A stretch of 13,841 nt of DNA, from the NCBI GenBank assembly GCA_027604665.1, contig JADGIZ010000428.1, forward strand, positions 1 to 13,841. Reading direction: 5' to 3'. The DNA is from Polyrhizophydium stewartii. Its lineage: Eukaryota; Chytridiomycota; Chytridiomycetes; Rhizophydiales. The notes under the pieces were generated by a model. The model had not been told where the DNA came from, made no database searches, and saw nothing but the letters and a program-made list of their open reading frames with translations. Shown in pieces: positions 1-7,923 of this stretch (positions are counted from its first letter, which is position 1; each line of letters begins with the position of its first letter). The position numbers were made by a program, and so were the translations under genes.

Positions 1-221
1 GTGCGTGCGGGCGGGCGGGCGGCGGGAGCAGGCGTGCCGTCGGGGCGGGGTGCGTCTCAGCAGGCAAGCCGATAACTTTTTTTTACGACTTTGAACGGAG
101 GCCTCGCGCCATGATTGGCTGCAAAAGAAAAAAAAGGAGGTGGCGAAGAATAGCAAACGCTCTCCCTCCGGGCCATCCCCCTCCACTGGCCGCGGGATGC
201 CAGGCCGCGGGATGCCTCGCC
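1..221. other. Left-edge non-coding stretch (downstream of the adaptor gene)
   Basis: No convincing gene is seen here. It holds a G/C-rich run (about 8-28, GGGCGGG units), two short homopolymer tracts (T-run near 77-84, A-rich run near 123-137) and a perfect tandem duplication at 188-216. It lies just downstream of the minus-strand adaptor's stop codon and probably contains that gene's 3' UTR and terminator. A reading frame opening at 140 on the plus strand runs antisense over the adaptor's last exons and has no protein-like composition. Confidence 0.5.
188..216. repeat. 15-bp direct tandem duplication, two copies
   Basis: The 14-base unit GGCCGCGGGATGCC occurs at 188-201 and again at 203-216, separated by one base. 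It lies 6 bp beyond the stop codon of the minus-strand adaptor, in its presumed 3' UTR. This looks like a simple replication-slippage duplication. Confidence 0.85.
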
Positions 222-3200
222 TTATCCGCTCAGTTTGGCCCGCCTGCAGACAGCCGCGCGTGAGAAACGCCGAGTCTGCGCGTGTGCCCATCCCCGCAAA
301 CGCATGCTGCTGCGACGCACCGTTTGAGATGGCTGAGCTTCCATGCTGGCAGCTTGGCAAGGTCCGCCTTGGAGTACCCCAGATGCTTGAGGCAGTCCTC
401 GTTGCTCAAATAACGCTGCAGCAGATCAATTCAGTCAGCACGGTCAGGCCCCTGCTTTTTCACTGCCCCGCATCGCTTTCAAGCCATCAACTGCAGCCCA
501 CCTCGAGGAAGTTCTGGTTCAGGTCTTTGCGCTGAATCACAACACTGTATGGTAGCTCCTCAAAGACCTCGTTGGGGTCGAGCAAAGCAAAGCGCTGCTG
601 CTGGTGCTGCTGCTGTGTGGCATCGTCATTTGCGAACGGGTGGGGCGATCCAGGCGCGGCCGTGCCCGCACGACCAGAGCCATCGCCGCCCTGAATCGCG
701 GCAGACCCAGCCGATGCCAGCGACGCGGAAGATACAACGGATGCCCCCGAGCTCCATGGCATTGCGCCACCAAAAGCGCCGGCCGACATCGAGCCCGATG
801 GGGCCGCCGACACCGGCGTTGCAACTTCGATTTCGGGCTCAGGGGTCGCCGCACGCCTCGCAACTTGGATCGAGCGCATTCTCGCCTGGAGCTCGCGCTG
901 CAACTCGACGGATCGCTCGCCGCCGACGCTGCCAATGCCGAGGCCGAGGCCGAGGCCGATGCCGATGCCGATGCCGATGCCGATGCCTGCCGACGCAGAC
1001 TTGTCGTCGGGCGGCGGTGCACGCAGTGATTGCGTCGAAGACTGGTGCTGCAGCGCACCGACAGGCGTTGACTTGGGAGAGCCATAACCGGAGCCGTCTG
1101 CGTTTGGAACTACGCCGGCTGCTGCCGCCTCACTCGCCGCAAGGGGTTGGGCGGCTGCTGAATTGGCTCGTTGCGTGTTGCGCGCGTCCTCGAGAAGCAG
1201 TCCGACAATGCGGGTGAGGCTGTTATAGGTGTGATCGATCGAGTCCTGGATGATGTCGTCTCGCTCCTTTGCAATGCGCCGAAATACGGCGTCGCCGCGC
1301 AGCCCGTCCTGGCTCTGGCCGCCTGCTGCATGCGCGACGGCATGGTCGCGGAGCTCAGTAAGGCGCATGCCAATGTTTTCGGAAAGGGCGTCGAGCGAGC
1401 GCACGACACTCGTGTATGCCGCAGGAGAAATGGTGTGTGTGCCGTGCGCGCCGAGTCTCGCCGCCAAAACGTTCATCATCTCACGCACAGAGACAAGACG
1501 CTCGACCTTGGCGCCGCTCGCCGGAATGCCTGCGACGTTGATGCTGATCTCGCCCTGGAACTCGGCGAGCAGCATATCCGTCTGCTGTAAAAGCTGGCCA
1601 AGAACCGCGACATCGCGATTTCCGGGCTTCGCCAACGCATCTTCGCTGCGCAGCTGGCTGCTGCGCTCTGCGCCGCTGAGATCGGGCGTCGGCCCTGATA
1701 CAGCGATACCGGATCCAGCTCCGGCCAGTGGCGAGTAGCTGTGCGCAGAGGGGCCAGCCGAGTACGCTGCCAAAGCGCTGGCCGAGGGAGTTTGCGAGAT
1801 GTAGAGTGATGAGGCCGCTGGCGCCGACGGGCTGGCGCTTCGTGTCTCGGCCATGAACGGGTTGATGGTGTCCAGCAGAGAGCTGAGCTTGGACAGGGCC
1901 GTGTTGCCAACGGCGGCTTGCCTCGCTGCTGCAGAGGCCGGCCCGCCGGGAGATCTGTCAGATGCGGTGCGCAGCGTCTCCGACGAGGCGCGGCCACGCT
2001 TTTGGGTCGCCTGCTCGCTCTGGCCGGCCGAGCCAAACGGCTCCGCCCGGCCCGCCAAGCCGGTTGCGACGCTCGCCGGTGACGACGCGGCCTCCTTTGA
2101 TGTCGCCTGCTTCTCGGACTGCGCCCGGCCCACGTCCCGACTCGGCGACGTGCCGAATGCCGTCGCCTGGGCAAGAGAACGCGAGGATGCATCGCCCTGC
2201 TCACGCTCGGGTTGCTCGCGAACGTCCGTCAGCGCGAGGCTGGAGCCGAGCTTCTTTGCCGAATCTGGAAACAGAAGGCGCAAGATCAGAGAGCCAGTAA
2301 GCGGCAACGTCGTCAAGCGCACCACGAAGAGAGCCGTATGAAGTCGCTCACCAAGGCTTCCAGAGACGGCAACATAACACGACGGAACCCAGCCCTGATC
2401 GCCGTTGCATTCAGCGAGCAGCCAATGCTGGTACTTGCGGTGCACCACCAGCGCGTCGCCTTTGCGGATCGTCAGTTCGTTAGGCGAGTTTTTCTCGTAG
2501 TCGAACAGCGCCATGCCCGGTTGATTGAGGTCCTGGGTGTCGATTTGGCCTCCTTCAGAGCCTCGGCTTTCAAGCAAGCAGCCAGCGGGGACCCAACCAC
2601 GGCGGCCGGCCTTCTCCACAACGAACCACCCCGTGTCTCGGGCAATAATCGTGAACTGGTCACCAATAGCCACATCAAATTCGTCCGCGCGTTGCGCAGT
2701 GTACTCGAAGATGGCGACCGCGTTAGCGGGGTCTCCGAAGCCATCCTGTTTGCCGTTGGGGGTCGCCGAGCTTGGGGCAGCAGCATCGTGGCCGGCGAGG
2801 CCTTCGCCTTGCGGGGCTGCCTGCAGTGCCTCGGGCTCGAGTGTCGAGATGCGCACGCCTGGGGTATTGACCTGCTTGATGTGTCGGATCGAAAACTCGG
2901 GTGTTTCGTCTCCCTCTCGCAGTTGGTTGACAAGGTAAAGTGGCCGCTCATTAAAACTCAGACATCTCTCTGAAAGCGTTTGGCAGGCGCATCGACCGTT
3001 AGCTCGGCATCGCTCATCTCAGAGTGCAAATACACACCTGCATTGCGGAACTGGATGAAAAGAGCGTACTGTCGCCAGTCCTCGTCCTGCAGCTTGTACT
3101 TGGCAAGCACTTCGGGAAGGAGTTTTGCGCATGTGTCGTTCAGATGCACGCGGATGCTCTTGTACGATTCGGTCTCGCGACCTGGGAGTCTATGGCCATA

Positions 3201-4690
3201 CACGCGAATGGCTCCGTTTTCTGTATCGCGATGATGTTTGGACTGACCAGGATATTGCGCGAGATAATCTCAGCTCAAGGAACCAAGGGCACCGGCAATG
3301 ACCACTATCCGCAAAGCATGAGGCGCTCACCGGGCTTCTCGGCGTCCCCGCCGAAAGTGATCCGGGCGTTGGCGCGCCGTCCTCAACGGGAGACGTTTTT
3401 GCAAGCTTGGCACCGACACCGCCCTGAGAGGAGAGGGGACTTGCTTGCGCGGCGGCGCCAGATGCAGCCAAGGCTGTACCCGTAGACGCGCTTGCTGTTG
3501 CGGCCACCGCACCTTGGGATTTTGACGAGGATGATTTGGACGAGCCTGAAGTGAATGACGTGATGATGATGGAAGCCGTCGATTGTTTTGATGAGCCAGA
3601 TGTCTTGGCCTTGGGCTCCCTTTCTTTCGACGGGGCCCCCGACGCCACAGGGGCGTTTGTGATCGGTTTGTGCTGAAATTGCTGTTGACAAGCAGTGGAT
3701 GCGCAGGCTCAGCAAGTGCGCCATGGGGCTAGCAACACAATCTCAAGCCGAGAGAGGCGGCAGACAGCCGCACCTTGTACTCGAGCAGCATTGGCCAGAC
3801 AGGCTTGAGCTCTTCGCGGAGCGTACGGAGTTCGTTTGCCAAAGAGGCGACTTCCGAGGTCAAAAGGTCGATCGTCGATGCTAAACAGATGCAGGCGGCC
3901 AATGCGTGCACGGGTCTCGTCTATCAGCCCAACCTCCATATGCATTGCAAGCCTGCGGCTGGCGCACCTTGCTGGCAAACGATATCCTCGAGCCTTTGGA
4001 TATCGGCGTGCATATTCGAAGAGGCTGCGATGTGCGGCAGAGGTGGAAGAGGCTGCGGAGTGGGCATGGAGGCCATGGAGCCGAGTGTTCGCTCGATTGG
4101 CGCCGACATTGGCCATTCCTGCTCGACGACAGCGGGCTCCGCGCCGTCAGCACCGAGGCGGTGCTCCGCGGGCCGGCGCCAGGCGGCTGCGCACCTGCAG
4201 CTGCGGCGTGAGCCCCGCTGCCGATATGGCTGTCCGCCGCGGCGAGTGGCGCATACGGCGCACGGTCGAGCGCGCACGGTCCGAGCGTGGCCGGGGGCCG
4301 AGCAGCGTCAGCGAAGGCGGCAGGTGGCGTCGGTGGCGACGCTTCGCACCCTCGGGAACATAGTCGTCTTCCTCAAACGGGATGCCGGACTGGACCTTGT
4401 GGTTGTATATGGCCTTCAGCAGGGCGATGCGCTGGCCGACGGCCGCGATTCCCAGCTCGCGCAGCATCTCGTGGTCGGCGTGGACGAGGATGTCGCCCGT
4501 GATGTTGTTGTCTGGAGTTCGGGGTCAGCCCACCTGCGCCGTGGTGAGGCACAAGCGGCCGGACCGGTCCGCGGCTCGCGGGTGGCCGCGCAGCCACACG
4601 AGGCGGCACACCTCGGAAAACCTGCTCGTGGCCGCGCAGGCCGAGCGACGCCATCCAGGCCGCAACCTGGTCGGCCGTCCAGGCGTCCAT
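222..4690 (-). CDS. STE50: Ste50/Ubc2-like MAPK-cascade adaptor: SAM, coiled coil, RA, two SH3, villin-headpiece-like tail
   Basis: Fungal Ste50/Ubc2 proteins link the MAPKKK Ste11 and Ras/Cdc42-type GTPases in pheromone, filamentation and osmotic signalling. Frame-consistent exons on the minus strand are 4690-4612, 4511-4350, 4229-4195, 4118-3968, 3880-3774, 3672-3331, 3242-3038, 2969-2352, 2264-502, 415-321 and 243-222, giving about 1192 aa. Domains: SAM at about 4-72 (DQVAAWMASLGL, NNITGDILVHADHEMLRELG, GQRIALLKAIY); coiled coil at about 130-173 (SLANELRTLREELKPVW); Ser/Ala linker; RA at about 303-393 (VYGHRLPGRETESYKS, DWRQYALFI, then ERCLSFNERPLYLVNQL across an intron); SH3-1 at about 444-494 (AVAIFEYTAQ, GWVPAG); SH3-2 at about 513-562 (ALFDYEKN, GWVPSCYV); about 570 low-complexity residues with a Gly-Ile/Gly-Leu run; C-terminal headpiece-like module. 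The SAM-RA-SH3 order is known from basidiomycete Ste50 homologues. Uncertain points are the intron at 4230-4349, the acceptor at 3673 versus 3682, and the start: an in-frame ATG at 4735 is the alternative. Confidence 0.85.
244..501 (-). other. Two terminal introns flanking the headpiece exon of the adaptor
   Basis: Without splicing, the long open frame stops at 487 after a FLEVGCS tail. A donor GTGGGC sits exactly after the FLE codons (intron 501-416, 86 bp) with a CTGAC branch site about 20 nt before the CTGCAG acceptor. The next exon (415-321) reads RYLSNEDCLKHLGYSKADLA and then KLPAWKLSHLKR. A second intron (320-244, 77 bp) has donor GTGCGT, branch-like CTCAC and acceptor TGCAG. The last exon (243-222) adds RAKLSG and a TAA stop. 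Frame, intron size and homology agree, so the protein very probably ends here and not at 487. Confidence 0.75.
934..987. repeat. Hexanucleotide microsatellite (GAGGCC)3(GATGCC)5
   Basis: Reading the plus strand, AATGCC at 934-939 is followed by three GAGGCC and five GATGCC units up to 987. It lies in the coding region of the adaptor gene, where the minus strand reads an alternating Gly-Ile then Gly-Leu run of about 18 residues. Unit changes are multiples of six bases, so copy-number variation would keep the frame. Confidence 0.95.
4230..4349 (-). other. Probable in-frame intron after the SAM domain of the adaptor
   Basis: The donor GTGCGA follows DDYVPE, a CTGAC branch site lies near 4308, and the first AG downstream of it is the ACAG acceptor at 4230. 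The stretch of nearly 80 nt without any AG dinucleotide is what an AG-exclusion zone looks like. Removal of 120 bp (40 codons) deletes an Arg-rich, low-quality peptide and keeps the frame. There is no stop inside, so retention cannot be excluded from sequence alone. Confidence 0.55.
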
Positions 4691-4752
4691 CCCGGCAAAG
4701 TCTGCTGCTTCTCTCCCTCCCCAACCACATTCCATTTTTTTTTCTCCTCGGA
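4691..4752. promoter_or_regulatory. 62-bp divergent intergenic region between adaptor and AAMP/Sqt1 start codons
   Basis: The start codons of the two divergent genes are separated by only 62 bp, which contain a run of nine T (4735-4743). Both promoters must lie here or inside the opposite gene's 5' coding part. If the adaptor starts at its upstream ATG (4735), the gap shrinks to 17 bp. No TATA or CCAAT box is seen. Confidence 0.5.
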
Positions 4753-6482
4753 ATGAACACCGAGCGGGACACGGTCGAGCAGCCCGACGACGGCGACTTC
4801 CTAGCCGAGGACGAGGTCGCGCATGTCGTTGAGGACGAGGGCGCAGAGCCCATGAGCGAGGACGACGATGCGGGTGGCGCGTCGGCTGAGGATGACGACG
4901 ACATCGACGAAGACGGAGAGGGTGCGCCGCGGCGGCTTTCAGGCTTGCCTTCGGCCGAGCTGACACGCCGGCGCCGGCCGCCGTTGTGAAGGGGCCGAGG
5001 GCAGCGCTGCGGGCGGCGAGGAGATTGCCTTTGTCGACGACTCTGTCCAGGGCTTCTTTGATCACCGCGGTGGGCTGCAGGCATGAGGCGCCGACGCCTG
5101 GCACGCCACGGTGCACTGACAGGAGGGATGGCGAATGCAGAGCCGGTGTATGCAGTGTCGTTGCATCCCTCGGACCCGACGCTGGCCGCATCGGGCGGCG
5201 GCGACGATCGCAGCTACCTCTGGCGCATCGACACGGGCGACAAGGTCTTTGATCTTGGCGGTGCGTTCACTGCCGCGTGGGGACGCACGACGGCTGGCGT
5301 TGGGGATGCGTTGGCTGACGGCGAGCCGCCAGTCCACACGGACTCGGTAGTCGCCGTGCGGTTCAGCAGCGACGGCCAGTTCGTCGCAAGCGGCGGCATG
5401 GACGGCAAGCTCTTTGTGTTCCGTGTCGACACGGGCAAGCTTGTCCAAACGCTCGAAGGCCCGTCAGAGATCACAGTGAGCGCATCGGCGAACGGGATGA
5501 ACCGAGCCGCATCTGCAGGGGCGAGCTGACGCAGCGCGCAGTGGATCGACTGGCATCCAAAAGGAAACGTGATCCTTGCAGGCAGCGAGGATGGCAGTGT
5601 TTGGATGTGGCAGATCCCCAGCGGCAACTGCATGAATGTCTTCACAGGCCACGTCGAGCCCGTGACCTGCGGCCAGTTCACGCCTGACGGTGGGTGCTCT
5701 CTCGCGAGGCTGCGGGACTGCTGTCGCTTGGCTGCACGCTGACAGTATTCATGCGCTTCTAGGCAAGTTGATTATCACGGGCTCGGCCGATGGCTCACTC
5801 ATTATTTGGGACCCCAAGACGGCCACTGCCCTCCACCGTTTCACTCCACAGGACAGCCGCTTCCACCAGTCAGCGATCACGGCGCTTGCCATTAACAAGG
5901 ACTCGACGCTGATTCTTTCAGCGTCTCAAGATGGCACTGCTCGGCTGCTGCACATCAACGGCAGGATCCTGGCGTCGCTCGACAGCCATCAGGATTCGGT
6001 TGAGGCGGCAGGGTTCTCGAACCAGTTGAGCGCGCCAACGCAGGTCGGCACTGTGTTGTTTTGTTGACTGCTGACTGAGGCTGGTACACTCTATCCAGCC
6101 TCCCGTACGCCGCGACCGGCTCGGTCGACGGCAAGATCAATATTTGGGACATTACGTCCATGCGGCTGCGTCAGTCGGTGCAGCACGAGGTCGGGTGCCA
6201 TGTGGATCGCTGCGTTGCACCGCACCCGCATCCTGACGCACATCCTTGTCTGCTCCCCTAATCTAGGACGCCGTCATCAAGCTGCAGTGGCATCAGAACG
6301 CGCCGCTGCTGACATCGTGCTCAAGCGACATGACGGTGCGCTCTTGGGATGGCCGCTCGGGAGAGTGCCTCAAGATCTGGCGTGGCCACCAGTCTCCGAT
6401 TCTGGACTTTTCGGTGCGCGGCGACGGCGGCGTTGTCCTCACGGGCTCCGACGACGGCACGGCTCTGGTGTTCCAGGCGTGA
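4753..6482 (+). CDS. SQT1: WD40-repeat protein of the AAMP/Sqt1 family
   Basis: Sqt1 is the yeast dedicated chaperone for ribosomal protein uL16 (Rpl10); its animal counterpart is AAMP. Eight exons join in frame: 4753-4921, 4992-5069, 5141-5260, 5333-5475, 5542-5689, 5763-6024, 6099-6189 and 6267-6482, giving 408 aa, close to the usual 430. All seven introns are 66-77 bp, and nearly all have a clear CTGAC branch site. The N-terminus (1 to about 57) is strongly acidic (MSEDDDAGG, EDDDDIDEDGEG), as in AAMP. WD repeats follow from about residue 85, with markers AVSLHPSDPTLAASGGGDD, YLWRIDTG, WIDWHPKGNVILAGSEDGSV, WMWQIPSGNC, LIITGSADGSLIIWDPKT, GSVDGKINIWDIT, RSWDGRSGECLKIWRGH and VLTGSDDGTALVFQA-stop. 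The EIT-WIDWHP and VWMWQIPSG features are typical of this family, not of generic WD40 proteins. The intron at 5261-5332 is 72 bp and stop-free; its removal restores a normal blade spacing. Confidence 0.93.
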
Positions 6483-6657
6483 TCGAGCGAATGAATCTGC
6501 ATGCGGCATGTCATGGAGCGCCGCCGCCTGCGGGCTGCGGCCGTCCTGCCTGATTTGCCTCGCCGACACGCCGCCTTTGGTGGGACACGCCTTCGGGCCT
6601 CTCGACGCCGCGGCCCACTCCGCTGACGCCTCGCGGCGCGGGCTGCTGTCTGCCGAC
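6483..6657 (+). other. Spacer between the WD40 and membrane-protein genes
   Basis: No independent gene is seen. The downstream gene's frame is already open here and has an ATG at 6508, only 25 bp after the WD40 stop codon, but the encoded peptide is Cys/Ala-rich and unconvincing. I treat this as 3' UTR plus 5' UTR/promoter of the two tandem genes. Confidence 0.5.
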
Positions 6658-7797
6658 ATGCGCACACGGCTCCCAAAGCTCGCCGAATGTTCCGACGGGT
6701 CGCAGAGGCGACCGGCACCGCAGGCCTCGTCGACTCGGCCACCGAGCAAGTTGCCGCTGGCCGCGCGACCCGTGCACGGCATGGCCGCTGACGCCCTCGC
6801 GCCGTCTGCCGCTGCTGCCAGGTCGCTGATGTCCCACCTCCGGCCAGGCCCCATCTTGCCGACGACGGCTGTCTCGGCAAGCGCCACGGCCCAGCCGGTG
6901 TCAGCGTCCATTGCTCTCGACCGGCGGGAGCTGCTGCACTCGCTCGCCAACCGAGTGCTTCACAGCGCCGCCTACCAAGTGCTGTACGCCGGCATGGCCG
7001 TGCTCTCACTTGTCTGCCTCGTCGCCGTGAGTGCGCCTGCGTGGTGCAGGCCGTCGCTTCCGCCCGCCGCCGCCCGCGCCTCGCGGCTGCTGATGGACAC
7101 CTGCTCGCTCAACTTGCCGGCGGCCGACTCCAGTCCGTCGCATACAAGTGGCAAGTCCCCGCAACGAAGCCCAGGCACGAAGTGGCCTATTAGTGCTGAC
7201 CAAACCTGTGCGTGCGCAAAGCCCCGCGGGCTGGTTCTATGCGCTGGAGTGTCTCATTATCACCGGCATGGTGGTCGAGGTCGCCTTGAGATTTCTCGCA
7301 TACGGCAAGGTGAGCCATCTCAACCAGGATGCGGCCGTGGTTGATGCGCGTCCCAGATGAAGCTGAGCCGGTGCCCGCCTCCATAGAAGTTTTGGCAGTC
7401 CTCCTGGAACGTCGTCGATGTTGTCATGGTCGTCTTTTGCGTCGCGGCCTTCCTGATGCTCCTCGTCGGCGAGTGTGATGCGGCCAAGCGCCGCGAGGCC
7501 ATGGCTGAGGAGATCCTGCTTATTTTCCGCAACATCATTCAGTTCTCGAGGCTTGGTGTCATGATGCAAAAGTGCGTTACGCATTGTGCTGCTGCCCAAG
7601 CTTCCTGTGGCCGGCCCTTCCCCCCCCCGCTCACGCCTGTTTGCCTTTGCTGCATCAGAAACCGCTCGAGGATGATGCAGTCGACCAGGAGCATTGATCT
7701 TGGGTCTGTGTCTGGCCTCGACGCACGCCTCATGGTGCCAGACGTTGATGCTTCTTTCTCTGGAATCCACTTTGAGGACTCGGAGGACTATTTCTGA
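6658..7797 (+). CDS. Four-helix membrane protein with voltage-sensor/ion-channel-like domain
   Basis: Exons 6658-7026, 7134-7147, 7222-7309, 7387-7571 and 7659-7797 join in frame to 264 aa. Candidate starts in the same frame are 6508, 6658, 6781 and 6829; 6658 is a compromise. After a basic, Pro/Ala-rich N-terminus come four hydrophobic segments: S1 (YQVLYAGMAVLSLVCLVA), S2 (WFYALECLIITGMVVEVALR), S3 (WNVVDVVMVVFCVAAFLMLL) and an amphipathic S4-like segment (EEILLIFRNIIQFSRLGVMM). The GKKFWQSSWNVVDVV junction (K-FW then N-V-x-D in the third helix) resembles the S2-S3 linker of voltage-sensor domains and of a fungal membrane family often annotated only as ion-transport-like. Basic residues in S4 are not spaced every third position, so voltage sensing is doubtful. 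The C-terminus is acidic (IHFEDSEDYF). It probably sits in the vacuolar or plasma membrane; function unknown. Confidence 0.6.
7134..7147 (+). other. Predicted 14-nt microexon in the membrane-protein gene
   Basis: Between the S1 exon (ending at a GTGAGT donor, 7027) and the S2 exon (starting 7222 after CAAAG), the phases only agree if a short exon is inserted. The stretch 7134-7147 follows a CTCAAC...CCAG acceptor context and ends at a GTGGCA donor. The second intron (7148-7221, 74 bp) has a perfect CTGAC branch site. It would encode SVAY plus two bases of the next codon in the S1-S2 loop. Confidence 0.45.
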
Positions 7798-7923
7798 TTA
7801 AACGGCGTAAGGCGCGCTGGCGCCGTGTATGGCGCGCTGGTGCCTTATATTTCGTTGCCGCCCTCAGGACGTCGGGCGGTCGATGCCGCACGCCTCTGGC
7901 CCGGCTCGCCTGCGGAGCCCGAC
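7798..7923. promoter_or_regulatory. 126-bp spacer: 3' end of membrane-protein gene and RTF1 promoter
   Basis: Between the stop at 7797 and the RTF1 start at 7924 there is no gene. It contains an imperfect repeat of GGCGCGCTGG... (7811-7843: GGCGCGCTGGCGCCGTGTAT then GGCGCGCTGGTGCCTTATAT). The frame of RTF1 is open upstream of 7924, but the MDLDDEILAL start matches the usual short acidic Rtf1 N-terminus. Confidence 0.45.

Noticed and set aside
1..75. Possible last intron/exon of an upstream plus-strand gene (GTGCGT at 1, CTCAGCAG near 57-63, then a TAA)
   Set aside because: Too little sequence and no branch site; the match to splice signals may be chance.
549..1217. Plus-strand ORFs opposite the adaptor gene
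   Set aside because: Arg/Ala-rich shadow frames antisense to conserved coding sequence; no domain, no splice logic.
487..2856. Long minus-strand ORF (789 codons) taken alone as a complete gene
   Set aside because: It begins inside the RA/SH3 part of the adaptor at a GTG, includes an intron (2265-2351) and ends by reading into another intron. It is only part of the adaptor gene.
4373..5191. Minus-strand frame continuing upstream of the SAM domain to 5191
   Set aside because: Open only because of high GC content; it runs antisense to well-supported AAMP/Sqt1 exons and is Arg/Pro-rich without domain features.
6293..7009. Minus-strand ORFs (about 200-240 codons) opposite the WD40 end and membrane-protein start
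   Set aside because: Composition is Arg/Ala/Cys-rich and antisense to the last WD40 blade, which is clearly real.
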